Positions 1 through 10,425 of a DNA stretch of 64,000 nt are shown piece after piece (positions within the stretch are counted from its first letter, which is position 1; the number at the start of each line of letters is the position of its first letter). This DNA is from Platerodrilus igneus (lineage: Eukaryota; Arthropoda; Insecta; Coleoptera; Lycidae): positions 3,804,501 through 3,868,500 of the forward strand of contig JARFIW010001108.1 in the NCBI GenBank assembly GCA_036346225.1. Reading direction: 5' to 3'. The position numbers and the translations under genes are program-made. The notes under the pieces are model-generated. The model saw only the letters and a list, made by a program, of their open reading frames with translations. It was not told where the DNA came from and did no database searches.

Positions 1-49
1 ATGATAAGTAACAGGTTCTGATTCAGTCCCACTAAACAGTGTGTGAGGT

Positions 50-1235
50 GAAAAGTTCTCTGCCTACAATAAAAGACTGCAATTTTCAGTAAAAAAAATT
101 ATTTTATTTTGCGACATAATCCCCCTTAACTTCAACACACTTGGTCCAACGTTTCTCCAACATCAGTATTCCTTCCCGGAAGTGAGAGTCTGGAACGCTG
201 TGAAAATATTCGTCTACGACCCTCTCAACTTCTTCATTGGACATGAAGCGCTTCCCAGAAACAAATTTCTTCAAGTCTGAGGGCGCCAAATCAGGGGAAT
301 AGGTGGGATGGTCGAGCAAGTCGTAGCAGGTGCGTTGTCTTAGTAAAAGATGATTTTTTTCTTCTTCAAGCTGGGCCTCTTCTCGCGAATTTTGGCATCC
401 AGCTGGTCAAGAAAGGTGGAATAATATTAGCCTGTAGTTGTTCTGTCTTTTTCAAGGTAGTTTATTTACAGGATCCCTTTCACATACCAAAACACGCTGG
501 TCATCACCTTTCCGGCAGATGCGATCGTCTTCGCTTTCTTTAGCGTTGAACAACCAGCTTCCAACCACTGATTCGACTGCTGTTTCGTTTCTGACGTGTA
601 ATGGTGGATTCATGTCTCATCCATAGTGACAAATCGTGGCACAAAATCGCTCGGATCCTTATTGAACCGGGCCAAACATTGCTGCAAAACTTGTTTTCGC
701 ATTTGCTTTTGATCGGCATTCAGCAAATGCGGCACGCATCTTGCGCAAAGCTTTTGCATCCCTAACTCTTTGTGTAAAATGTTTTGCACCCTTTCGTCCA
801 ATATCCCTACAGCCTCAGCTATCTCCTTCACTTTCACTCGCCTATCGTCCATCACGATATCATGCACTTTTTCGATCGTTTCCGGTGTGGTTGCGGTTTT
901 TGGTCGTCCTTTACGAGGGTCATCTTCGAGAGACGTGCGACCACGTTTAAATTCAGCTACCCACTTTTTAGCGGTTGACAGGGAAGGGGCAGAGTCTCCG
1001 TAAATTTTTGTCAATTTCGGATGAATTTCCTGAGGGGTTAATCCGTCCAAAACGAAGAATGTTATGAGCGCACGATATTCAAATTTATCCATCTTAAAGA
1101 AACACGCAATAGACGTCTGCTTGAAAAAATTCGTGTAAACAAACTACTTGAGATAGCAAGTTGAAACTTGTCATACGAACTAATGACATGTGTACGCAGA
1201 CGGAAAGCACAAATTTTTGCTGCGAAACTAGCAAA
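50..1235 (-). mobile_element. mariner element 1 (decayed)
   Basis: A Tc1/mariner-superfamily DNA transposon lies on the minus strand. It is recognised from its transposase, which has the N-terminal helix-turn-helix part and the C-terminal catalytic part in the usual order. The 5' side, beyond the transposase ATG, reads into a plausible terminal stretch at about 1205-1235. No matching inverted terminal repeat is visible near positions 13-60, so the 3' end is rearranged or lost. The sequence on the 1235 side continues into an LTR-family fragment. Ends are approximate. Confidence 0.75.
104..1092 (-). pseudogene. mariner transposase pseudogene (DD34D type)
   Basis: The transposase is read in two open pieces. 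610-1092 encodes about 160 residues from MDKFEYRALITFF through the helix-turn-helix and the KGRPKTATTPETIEKVH linker to the first catalytic motif, VTMDET. 104-319 encodes the C-terminus with SPDLAPSD (third catalytic Asp) and the terminal WTKCVEVKGDYVAK. The copy is inactive. The Trp codon after MDET is a stop. The second catalytic motif reads Y-stop-DNAPA where the family has HQDNAPAH. About 15 codons are missing just after it and about 6 more after SPDLAPSD. The N-terminal half is well preserved and the central part is not, so this is a fossil and not a mis-assembled live copy. Confidence 0.9.
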
Positions 1236-1351
1236 GTTGGTTGCCTAACTGAACTGAAATAGTGAAAGTGTAGCGAACACGTATATTTAAATAAGTAGAA
1301 ATTTAGATGGTCTCTAAATCAAGGAGGCAAGACGAAGTATGAAGTGGAACG
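1236..1351 (-). mobile_element. LTR fragment, non-coding LTR family A
   Basis: Read on the minus strand, this begins TGTTACGTTCC at 1351. It then matches, by eye, the first ~120 bp of the LTR at 24099-24605 and of the repeat ending near 23240. Shared blocks include the string reading GTAGCGAACACGTATAT on the plus strand and the following AAATAAGTAGAAATT. The similarity stops where mariner 1 begins, and a short stretch at positions 1-12 may be its continuation. The mariner therefore probably inserted in this LTR. Confidence 0.5.
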
Positions 1352-3670
1352 TAACAGTTTATAGACTTGAGGTATGCTCAAATATGTATTCCACAGATAA
1401 AATGTGCTTTTGCAGTTTTCAATTTATGACCTGAATTTCCTTCAATAGAACTAAAAATTTATAGAAATGTCATGCTTAATGAACACTACTATGCATTAAA
1501 TCAGATTATACACGGTGCATCAACATTAATTTTGTCCATTTAAGATCAATTTTTCCGTTTCCATCCAGTTTTTATTTAACGTAGGGCCAACGCGTTACAC
1601 ATAGTTCTTAATAACTTTTTCTATACCACTTCTTTTAAAATTTGCCCGTTTTGTTCTACTTTTTTTGATATCTTTCACTATCCTACTATTGATCCCTATT
1701 TTTATATTCTTTCCCGGTATTAATGCCATTCAGTTGATTTATAACTTAATTGGGACAACCTCTTTTTTGAACTTTTTAGTTAGGAATTGTTTCTACCAAA
1801 TTAAGTCGCTGCTTGTACTTGCGCATATTTTTGAAATTTCTGTCTATTCATGACTTCAATGAAGTTTACTGAAATCTACTTATATTATCAAACTTTTTGA
1901 CATATATAATCCTTATTAACCATTTTCATACATTGTATTAGCCATAATTAATTGGTATCTTATGCAAAACTTCATTTAGCTTATGAACTCATTATTTTTT
2001 ATCCATTTACTTTGTCCTACAAGAGCGTTATTCTATATCTTAAAGTATCTCTATTTTTATAACGCTTGAAATTATACATCTTTTCAATTTTTTCATCTTC
2101 ATAAACCGATGTGGATACGTTTATCTAAACTATCACTTGGTCTATACATTTAGTTCCAAAGGCTGACTGTGATATGTTATCAGCAAACCCTTGAACATAG
2201 TTTACTTGTTTATTGTTTTCGCATCGATAATAAAGACCATTATGTAAGCTGTGTTGAGTTACGTTACTGAATAATTTTACTCTACAGGGGCCAGAGTGAA
2301 TCCGTTAATTGGTGTCCTGGCTAGCTTTCAGTGGTGCGGGTGGGATATGTGAAAGCTAATATGATACCCTACAGATATACAAGTTGTGACACACTCATTG
2401 CACGTACGCTTACCTTGAAGGGTCTTTAAACTCTCTTGTCTATGCTAAGCCTTTGCATACCAACTCACCTAAAGAAAATAACACACTATAGCCTACTCTG
2501 AAGGTGTCTGTTCAGAGTAACAATGTGGCGGTTTCCATTGCTGCTGCAGCCACGCTCACCTCTTAAATAATACAAAAAAAAAGTTCTTCTACGTGTATAC
2601 CTATCGTTGTAAAACATAATCTTAACAACAAATAATAACAGAGAAAAAGGTAGTATGATCTACCCGTAAATGGCTAAATAACAGTTTGACTAAAAAAGAC
2701 AATATTATCAACGATTCAACTTCATAGAAATATAACCAATTTGATTTTTACTAACTAATTTACACCTACAATAGTAAACTTCTCTTCATTAAAACTTTGT
2801 GTCTACAATACCCTCTAAATAAGCGTGCACCAACGTTAGTAACTCGTGTTTAAAATAAGCTCTGCGCATTATTACCATCAGCCACAGTAATTAAATACAA
2901 CGCAACAGCATATTATGTTTATAAATTGAATATCAAAATTTAATGGAAATTATTGCAGGTTAAAAAATCCAACGTGTTGTTGAACAAAGCTTCCACGCCG
3001 GTAACTTTCACGAGATTGGTATATACATCTGCGTATCTCCGCATTCAAAAACTTGTTTTTTCATTAATAACCCAGGGTATAAATACTGTCACGATACACT
3101 ATTGTACTTGGCTTTCAACGTCGTCCCGTACCATGATTTAAAACCTGCTGTCTAATGTGTTGTATCTAATAATAATTTGATCTGATTATGTTCTGCAAAA
3201 TCCCTGGAATAATCAAATATCTTTTGCATTAGTAAGCGATGTCGCAAATTATAGTATATGTGAGACAAGGACAAAGAACGTGTCACGGATACCTAGAACA
3301 GATAAGAAGGTAATAAAATGTCGAAATTTTATACGCTAAATGAGTATTCCGGGATACATTACACCATAAAGTTCGAGATTATACTGATAAAATTCTAAAA
3401 AAAATCAATTTGTATATAAAGAAGCGTTTATCATTTCGAGGGGATACATTCATTAACTTTGATCCGATGCAGTCGATGCTTAAAGTAGATCAAAAAATGT
3501 TATTGTAAAACGCTAGCCGTTGAGTATATATAGAAGTATGAAGTAAAACATAGTTGCAAGGTTGCAATGAGTATTGAAGTGATGCTTTTAAATACAAATT
3601 ACATACAAATATGGAATTATTAATTACGAAGAAAAGGCAAAATTCTTCAATATAAAGCTAGTTTTAAAGA
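1352..3670. other. AT-rich intergenic sequence, with one GC-richer block at about 2280-2570
   Basis: No convincing gene is visible. The block at about 2280-2570 is distinctly richer in G and C than its surroundings and looks like a repeat remnant, but it has no readable protein and no second copy in this window. Short ORFs at 1665-1853 and 2953-3141 have no recognisable features. Confidence 0.4.
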
Positions 3671-3673
3671 TGT

Positions 3674-3735
3674 ATTAAATTCTTCTTAATCTTCTTTGGG
3701 AATGAAACCACTCATAGTTTTTAAAATCAACTTTA
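3674..3735 (+). repeat. left inverted terminal copy of Penelope-like element
   Basis: This is an exact or nearly exact reverse complement of 4612-4673. It includes the strings TTCTTTGGGAATGAAACC and CTCATAGTTTTTAAAATC. It ends in TTTATTTAC, which runs into the codons for KIPCECNKFYIGE. Confidence 0.85.
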
Positions 3736-4088
3736 TTTACAAAATACCGTGCGAATGTAATAAGTTTTATATAGGAGAAACTTCCAGACCATTTGAAGTT
3801 CGATTAAGAGAACATAAATCATATATAAAAAATAGAAAATTTGAAAAATCCATGATTTGCCAACATGCATGGGACTCAGTCATAAAATAAAATGGGAAGA
3901 TGCAAAATTATCGACAACGAAGAAAATCACCAAAACGCAAAATCAAAGAAGCTGCCTATATAACCCTACATAAAAATAACTGCGTTGCAAACGAATCCGT
4001 GACTTTCAGTAAACAATGGATTCCATTACTAAAAGAAATAACAAAAGAAATAACAAATGAAGATCAAATGCCCACAATATCTAGGTAG
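3696..4088 (+). pseudogene. GIY-YIG endonuclease domain of a Penelope-like element (fragment)
   Basis: The first open piece (3696-3890, 64 codons) contains the GIY-YIG core of Penelope-like elements. It reads IYKIPCECNKFYIGET, then a conserved Arg/Glu/His stretch (VRLREHKSYI), then FEKSMICQHAW. The second piece (3900-4088) carries the tail (KIKEAAYITLHKNN..SFSKQW). The two are separated by a frameshift and stop around 3890. In intact elements this domain nicks target DNA and follows the reverse transcriptase. Here the N-terminal ~15 residues come from the inverted terminal copy, so the methionine at 3696 is not a natural start. Confidence 0.8.
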
Positions 4089-4195
4089 CATTGCAAGTTT
4101 TCCTGGGTTTTCCTTGCGATATTAACATGAAATACAGCCTACATACATGATTTCTATTTATACATACAATAACTAATTACATAACAATAAGCATA

Positions 4196-4320
4196 TTAAC
4201 TAGAAAACCATTATTTCGGCAAATTATAAATGTTGGGGATCTTGGTAGCCACAGGTTGCTTAACCCCTTCACTGAATCTCGGTAAAATAAGACATAAAAT
4301 CAGAAATCTCTCAATTGTAT
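4196..4320 (+). repeat. RTE-like LINE tail fragment
   Basis: This matches the 3' tail of the RTE-like LINE at 38838-38955 almost base for base over AACCATTATTTCGGCAAAT and the following GGGGATCTTGGTAGCC, CAGGTTGCTTAACC and CTGAATCTCGGTAAAATA. It has no SINE at the site where other tails carry one. It lies inside the Penelope-like remnant, either as a nested insertion or as a transduced segment. Confidence 0.75.
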
Positions 4321-4611
4321 AAATAGAAACATGTTAAAAATTTTTCCCAAATTATTGAATTTATATAAAATTCACCAATAAAATTAATCAGCTGATTTCA
4401 CGTTAAGCATATTGGCTACCATAGGAAAGTCGATCCCAGGTCGCAACACAAATTGAAGGCAATCATTCTTTTAAACTTTAAAAATTTTTGCTTAGTGTAC
4501 TCAAACCAAATATTTCAAACATCAATAAATCAAAGTAACCTTCAATTTATGTCATAACCGTCAAACTTGAAGTTTTTATTATTTTGACAACGATCCTAGG
4601 TCATGGATCGA

Positions 4612-4673
4612 AACGTAAATAAAGTTGATTTTAAAAACTATGAGTGGTTTCATTCCCAAAGAAGATTAAGAAG
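4612..4673 (-). repeat. right inverted terminal copy of Penelope-like element
   Basis: Reverse complement of 3674-3735. It is preceded by a palindromic GATCCTAGGTCATGGATC stretch. Confidence 0.85.
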
Positions 4674-4677
4674 AATG

Positions 4678-5342
4678 CTAAACAAACCACAACAAACATA
4701 CAGGGAGTATGTATTAAATAATTGAAATGAAGATTTAACCCAAAAAGATACTTTGATAATTGCTGTTAGAAATCAAGAATTTTAATTTGGCAAAACTTGT
4801 AAGCCGATTTGGAGATCAATTTATAATAAGAAGATTTTTTAATTACGTAAAGCGTTTTGTAGATTCTGCACGTATTACTGTTATAACTGATATTAGAGTA
4901 TTTAGATCTAGTTTAAGATAATCCTAATAATTTTTTCTTGTGGAAGTATTTTTTTACCAGGAGTTTGTGTTCAGAGTTCAAAAGACTCTGACCTTTAATA
5001 AATTATATCAAGGATTTTTTGGCCAAAACCCATCTTACTAGCGTGGAAATAATTTATAACCGGGTGAAACATCCTCAAAAGAATAAGTTTACTTCTGTAA
5101 ATGTAGAATAAGGTAAGCAACAATATTTTGTGACAGACTTCTTAGAAATTATTTTATGTTTAAAAGAAACGATGTTGTAAATGCTTTTGTATGAAAAAAG
5201 AAATTTCACATTATATAAATGCTTTGTGATATTGCTGCGGTTTATTTCATTTTGAAAACCGCGTAAATTTCGTTTAGTTAGCCAGGCAAAGTGAAAAACA
5301 AAAGTAAGTGAACAATTTCAAGTATGTTTCACAATACCTTTT
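4678..5342. other. AT-rich sequence without recognisable features
   Basis: No ORF with family features, no repeat copy elsewhere in the window and no RNA gene is visible. Confidence 0.4.
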
Positions 5343-5403
5343 TGTGGCGCCCCAGAGCGGGTCAATGTCACAGCACTCTTTTAGTGGCACCACAATGTGC
5401 GGC
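5343..5403 (+). other. two tandem primer-binding-site-like motifs
   Basis: GTGGCGCCCCAGAGCGGGTC and, 39 bp later, GTGGCACCACAATGTGCGGC are imperfect copies of one ~20-bp motif. The motif resembles the tRNA-Lys-type primer site TGGCGCCCAACGTGGGG used by many Ty3-gypsy elements. A retroelement end that was duplicated is likely, but no adjoining LTR is recognised. Confidence 0.4.
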
Positions 5404-5432
5404 CTTACCACAGCAATATGTATATAATATTA

Positions 5433-5674
5433 TATATATTAATAGTTATTAAGATGAAATGAAAACCCAACTTTGTATTTAAAGTTGAATTACCATTTCA
5501 AATCGAACTAGTAATTGAAAATCACTAAAAGAACGGCTACAGCAGGATTTGAACCTGCAACCTGCTGTAGCCGTTCTTTAGTGGTTTTCAATTACTAGTT
5601 CGATTTGAAATGGTAATCAACTTAAATACAAAGTTGGGTTTTCATTTCATCTTAATAACTATTATATATATTAA
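5433..5674. repeat. long inverted repeat (hairpin), arms ~114 bp
   Basis: 5433-5546 and 5561-5674 are near-perfect reverse complements around a ~14-bp loop (ATTTGAACCTGCAA). A few single-base differences are visible, such as AATCACTAAAAGAAC opposite GTTCTTTAGTGGTTT. The outer flanks are inverted as well, with CACAGCAATAT at about 5409-5419 and ATATTGCTGTG at about 5813-5823. The whole ~415-bp unit including the AT tract therefore looks like a foldback-type or MITE-type element. It codes for nothing. Confidence 0.85.
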
Positions 5675-5710
5675 GCATTTATGCATTCCAAATGTGGATT
5701 ATTCTCTATT

Positions 5711-5776
5711 AATTATATATATATATATATATATTATATTATATTATATATTATATTATATATATATATATTATAT

Positions 5777-5808
<32 letters not shown>

Positions 5809-5817
5809 ATATATATT
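5711..5817. repeat. AT microsatellite
   Basis: An AT-only tract of alternating TA and TTA steps inside the foldback unit. The ORF running through it is a by-product of the repeat. Confidence 0.9.
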
Positions 5818-5829
5818 GCTGTGATATCG

Positions 5830-6430
5830 TTGCAATAACCCGATGCCCCCTTTTAGTGAAATAAAAAGATTGAAATTTTTCTTTTTGTCAATTTTTTAAT
5901 TTTATTTTTAATTTTTAATACCTTGGCTAGCTCAGTTTTAACCACGCACGGAGCTTGCGACAATACGACAACAAAGAATTTTTAACTCTTTCCTTTACCT
6001 CTACTTTCTATGCCTTTTAAGCAAAACACCTTTAACCACAATTACTATAATATTCTCGATATTTACAAAGCGTTTATAGTGTCTTTAAATAGAACCTCTT
6101 TTAAATAATTGAATTAATTTTTCTCAATAACTATAATTCCCTCTAAATGAACAAAAAGCAGAAAAAATCATCCTTATTATTATTACGTGAAGCCCTATGA
6201 ACGTTCATCAGTCTTCCTTAATCTTTATGCAAATTTATAACGTGTGCTAAAACGATTTTTGATGACTCTTACATAAAATTTTCATGAATGCAATATAAAA
6301 AATATTCAGGAACAAAATGCAACAAAATATTTAGAATGGCTAACCTGTTGTCCCTTTTCGGCGTGTCTCGTTCCCCCAATTCAGACCAGTTTCTGCACAA
6401 CTATTCGTCGTTTCAGCTTCAGCTTATTCA
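5830..6430. other. AT-rich intergenic sequence
   Basis: Nothing recognisable. An ORF at 6288-6500 has no family features. Confidence 0.35.
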
Positions 6431-6439
6431 TTTAAATGC

Positions 6440-6625
6440 TCAAGGTTGGATCCAGATATACTTATTTAACCTTTCCGGGTTGTATCCAGAAATTGTTTAG
6501 ATACTGTTTGCATATTCTTATATAATTTTTCCAGGTTGTTCTAGAGTTTGTTTTGATATTCTTGTTTCACTTCTCCTGGTTGATCCAGAGTTTGTTTGGA
6601 CATCCAGGGAGGATTCAGGAATTAT
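6440..6625 (+). repeat. diverged ~50-bp minisatellite
   Basis: About four degenerate units share GGTTG-ATCCAGA-TTTGTTT-GATATTCTT. Examples are TTGTATCCAGAAATTGTTTAG, TTGTTCTAGAGTTTGTTTTG and TTGATCCAGAGTTTGTTTGG. Unit length varies between ~45 and ~57 bp. Confidence 0.6.
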
Positions 6626-7547
6626 TTAAAGTCATTTGCTAATATAAATCTAAAAATCTATTAAAAGCAACTTTTTATTACTTACGTTTTTAAGAATTAA
6701 ACAAACTTTCTAATAATTATGCACTATCACCACATTAAAATTTATTAATTATAAAATTGTAAATTGTAATTCTTTTACGTAAATATCTTTCTTCAGGTGA
6801 TGTGGACCTTCTTTTAATTCAAACTAATTTGTTTACGAAATCCTGTTGTATTTAAAGGGAACGCATATCTGTTTACAATTAGTTATATATTACATATTAT
6901 TAGTGCAAATATTACCGCCTTGTACTTTAATCTCCACATACAGACTTGGGTATTTCTACGAATTTCCAATCTACAATGAAGTCGAGACGCTTGTTCCTGC
7001 ACGTAGGATTTCAAGTTATTTGCATAGATTGCTTGAATTTTCAAATCTTCCATGGTCTTTCAAATCACGTACGCTTTGTTTGTACAGCAAATTTGATAAA
7101 CTTTGCTTTATCACCAAGCTGTAATTATTTCCTATCTATCAAGGTGTTGGATTTTATACTTTCTCGGTCACGTAGCTTTATATGTATTGATGTATGCAAT
7201 CATATGGGCTTTTTGGTTTTACGCATTTACAAACCTGCTTGTTTAAATAGGGTTCCTTGTAAAATAATGATGCACTACTCATGCGTATTGTGTTGCAGCT
7301 TCTGTCCACTTCGTTTTATGACTTGTAAAGTTGTTTATTTAATTGAATCCTTTAGAATACTCTTTCTTTCTTTGAGTTTAATTATAATTATAGTTTATAT
7401 ACAAAGGGTTGGCATTTGCTTTTTCGCTAAATCGTCAAATTTCGCATTTTCTTTGTAAAATGTCTAGTTTTCTGGATTCTTATGATGTTTACATAAAGCG
7501 TACTATCCTAGTGATCCTATATACCCCTAAATGACTATTATTATAGC

Positions 7548-7572
7548 AATATATATATATATATATATATTG
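7548..7572. repeat. TA microsatellite with AGCAATATA flank
   Basis: A short (TA)n run bounded by AGCAATATA on the left and TATATTGCT on the right, the same boundary words as the 5433-5674 hairpin unit. Confidence 0.85.
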
Positions 7573-7591
7573 CTGTGATTCCCTATAAGAA

Positions 7592-7758
7592 TCGAGCCCC
7601 ACAGATTGGGCGTCATAAAGATGCTGTGATCGTCACCATTATTCGGGAACTAAGGTTTTCGAATCGAGCCCCAGCGTTGGGTCGTCATGAGATGGTGAAA
7701 CCTACAAAAAGCCTCACCAGAGTAAAAAAAATATTCGAGCCTCTCGAATTGGGCACCA
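7592..7758 (-). other. three tandem primer-binding-site-like motifs
   Basis: On the minus strand, ATGACGCCCAATCTGTGGGG-CTCGAT (7592-7616), GACCCAACGCTGGGGCTCGATTC (around 7663-7687) and GGTGCCCAATTCGAGAGGCTCGA (7734-7758) recur at ~70-bp spacing. Each resembles TGGCGCCCAACGTGGGG followed by CTCGA, the primer site of tRNA-Lys-primed Ty3-gypsy elements. This is probably the duplicated 5' leader of the gypsy fragment that lies at 8.2-9.3 kb on the same strand. Confidence 0.5.
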
Positions 7759-7759
7759 A

Positions 7760-8229
7760 GATATGCTGTAATTCTCGCCCTGTTGAATCTCTTCTGATAA
7801 TCGCCTCTTTACTCTTTCCGCCTCGGCTGCTCACCTAGTTAAAACTTTCATCCCCATTCATAAAAAAAACAAACACATTCCTAACACAAACATCAACGTT
7901 AACTCTATTTCCATCAATATTCATAATACATTAAAATTTCAAAATTAAATTGTAGCATAAATTTCAGCATCATAAAATTTCAAGTTAAAATTTATCATCA
8001 TTTTAATTTGCATCCAGAATTAGAGTCCTTGTAGGATGCATGCTAATTAAGTTAACAATGTGTGCAGACCTGAGTCTGAATAAAAGGGAGCATCTCCCAC
8101 CCCTTTACGTTAATTTAACAGGTTAGTCTAATTAAGCTCAAAGACAGACCCAAATTCTCATTATAATCAAAAACATAAACCTGATAAATACTCCTTTCTA
8201 CTTATACAAGAAAATTTTACCTTAAAATT
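7760..8229. other. probable gypsy leader/LTR-derived sequence
   Basis: AT-rich sequence without coding potential between the primer-site-like repeats and the protease fragment. It could be remnant LTR or untranslated leader, but no second copy was found in the window to confirm that. Confidence 0.25.
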
Positions 8230-8239
8230 AAAAATTTGT

Positions 8240-8412
8240 TGTTTATACAAATTTACTACTGTCCATTTTTATCAAAACCCCTAACTGCATCATACAGTCA
8301 ACACCTAAAATACTCTGAAACTTCAGTCCAGGTACAATTACAAACTCCTGTTCACAGCTTAAACCTCCTATATTTATCCTAAGCACCACAACACTATTTA
8401 CTACAGCAAACT
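8240..8412 (-). pseudogene. Ty3-gypsy protease-region fragment
   Basis: A minus-strand reading gives a VNSVVVLRINIGGL stretch followed by FVIVPGL and FQSILGVDCMMQLGV. The ILG-D motif followed by a hydrophobic run is the C-terminal hallmark of retroviral-type aspartic proteases. It lies downstream of the RT fragment on the same strand, the reverse of the normal protease-then-RT order. Confidence 0.6.
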
Positions 8413-8463
8413 TCTATATACACCTATTTTATCCCTATATTTTGTTCATTTAATCTTCATTTC

Positions 8464-9312
8464 TTATTTAAATCTGACTCTTTTCTTGATCCTCCAAGCC
8501 TTTCTTCTCACCATCTTCATCCCTATTTCTCCTCCTTCTATATCTATACTCATCATCCCTATTATCTCACATACAATAAACTTATCATCCCTATTATCCT
8601 GACTCTTGAATATTGCTTCTTCTTCAGTCCCTACACTTGTCTGTTTCTCATTTATTATTATTTCCTTTTCTGCGGACAAACCAAACGATACTACCTTAAC
8701 ATTATATATTTTTCCCTCTACGGAAAATCCTGTGTACCATCTAGAATCCTTGTGTAATGGAATCAGCCAGAATGAATTCCTTAAATCTAATTTACTAAAA
8801 ACAAACTTGCCACTTAACCTCGTCAAAAGTGTGTCCATGGATGGTGGACAATGGAATTGCGGTTTGGTCCGTTGATTAAATTTTCGTGCATCTAAACATA
8901 AACGAATACTATCATCCTTTTTCTTCACTACCACCAACGGATTTATGAAATGAGTGTTTGAGACCTCTATTATGTCATCTTCCAACATTTTATTTAATTC
9001 TGCCTTCACCTGCTCCCGATATGCTGCTGGAATAGGATAAACCTTGGCGTTGAACGGTTTTGAATTATCCACTTCCAACACGTGCTCATAGCCTAACGCT
9101 GTGCTTGCTTCTACCCCCACTAATTCTGCATGTTTTTGTAATAATGCTTGAACTTTTACTATCCTATCCTCTGGACATCTTATTGTGTTGATCTGTTTAA
9201 CTCCATCATCCTCTACTACATTAATACTCATCCCCGTGTCATCCTCTGTGACTTCATAACTGCCCTTCCATGTCACTACCCTATCCTTAATCCTTACTAC
9301 CTTCCTTTCCAC
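8464..9312 (-). pseudogene. Ty3-gypsy reverse transcriptase, N-terminal part
   Basis: An uninterrupted 282-codon minus-strand ORF. Residues ~35-90 are the linker before RT. Residues ~90-215 are the RT fingers and palm: KPFNAKVYPIPAAYREQV, then the MLEDDIIEVSN and NPLVVVKKKD motifs, IRLCLDARKFNQRT, and FSKLDLRNSFWLIPL with the first catalytic Asp. After VSFGLS the RT stops abruptly. The remaining ~60 residues are charged and unrelated, so the YxDD catalytic motif, RNase H and integrase are missing. It resembles the tRNA-Lys-primed (Osvaldo-like) gypsy groups, which is an inference from the nearby primer-site motifs. The junction marks a deletion or rearrangement. Confidence 0.85.
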
Positions 9313-10240
9313 TAATCTTATAAGAAATATCTATACTTAACCTATCTTATTTTCTTCCTACATTTAATTTTCCTTTTCATCCTATATACCTATTTCTAAC
9401 TATCTCCCATATTTATCCTATACCTAGCTTTATTTTCTATAAACACTTACTTCTACTCTTCTCTAAGTGTACTAATAACTTTTATTGTAGCACGTAATCA
9501 CCACGTATTCTACTTAAAGTATTATATAATCAAAAAAATAAAGAGCAAAACTGTTTAAAGTATCGAATAAAATCAAAAATCTAAGAGAGCGAAACTCTTA
9601 TTAACACGGGTTTATATAATGGCCCGCTTGCACGTCGAATTTGTCCCGCAACGGACAATTTTTAGAATTTCGCATTCTCTTTTTCCTTTCGACGGTCCGG
9701 CACAGCGATTCTACTAAAATTTGCACACGTCCAAGTTGAAAATCTAAGAATTTTCCACACGGCTCGCAACGCGTCCGCGAACAACTAACTAATTTACACA
9801 CCAACTGCTATGCTTTCCCCTCTCATGTTTGCATCTTATTTCAACCAATCGTGGCCCTAGTGAAGCTTTACAAATCACGCCTTTATTATCAGTGTCTCTG
9901 CTTTACGCGTTTATCCATCCCTTTCTACCTTGGTCTGATTGGTACAAATCGATATTCTTTACTATCTGTTATTTAAATCCACGTGGATTCTTACGTAAGT
10001 AAAATAACCCCTCATCTAGCCTTTCCTGCTAAAACATCCGACCGTTTCCAATATACGTAGAATCTGCATGTTTATCAGCTCGATTTTATTAGAATTTGAC
10101 ATTTACAAGTTTGCAGGTGTGTGCTCCTAATGAACGTTTTAATATAATTCTTCGAGCTTTATTTAATGGTATTTTAACCAACCTTGGATTTTCACAGGCT
10201 TTTATGCTTTTATATATTACTAATGGTTTTACCCAGATTT
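9313..10240. other. gypsy-flanking sequence, unassigned
   Basis: No readable gag or other domain. A short GC-rich patch at 9610-9790 has a minus ORF (9601-9804) without recognisable features. Confidence 0.3.
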
Positions 10241-10254
10241 TGGTTAGTTTTGTA

Positions 10255-10425
10255 GTTTAATTGGAGTTTCTTAAAGTTTATTTGAATTTTACTTGGAGTT
10301 TAATTTGAAGTTCATATGTCGTTATTTGAAGCTTATTTGGAGTTCATACGTCGTTATTTGAAGGTTTATTTGAAGTTTATACGTCATTATTTGAAGTTTA
10401 CTTGAAGTTTGTTTAAAGCGTTATA
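10255..10425 (+). repeat. minisatellite, unit ~36 bp
   Basis: About four to five units built on TTATTTGAAG-TTTATTTGGAGTTCATACGTCG, with visible drift between copies. Confidence 0.7.

Larger units (their letters stand above)
3671..4677 (+). mobile_element. Penelope-like element remnant between inverted terminal copies
   Basis: Only the C-terminal endonuclease end of a Penelope-like retroelement is present. It is flanked by near-identical inverted copies of a ~62-bp terminal sequence at 3674-3735 and 4612-4673. Inverted or partly inverted terminal repeats are typical of Penelope-like elements. The left copy joins directly onto the endonuclease coding sequence. The right copy follows the 3' untranslated part. 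No reverse transcriptase is present. A piece of the RTE-like LINE tail (about 4196-4320) lies in the untranslated part. Confidence 0.75.

Noticed and set aside
5525..5580. Possible tRNA from the word GGATTTGAACCTGC
   Set aside because: It lies at the centre of the long hairpin; no cloverleaf can be drawn.
6846..7458. Overlapping ORFs of 92 and 170 codons
   Set aside because: No motif, no splice context and AT-driven residue content (Phe, Ile, Leu, Ser).
9601..9804. 67-codon minus-strand ORF with several Cys
   Set aside because: Cys spacing fits no zinc-finger or protease pattern I know, and the frame is short.
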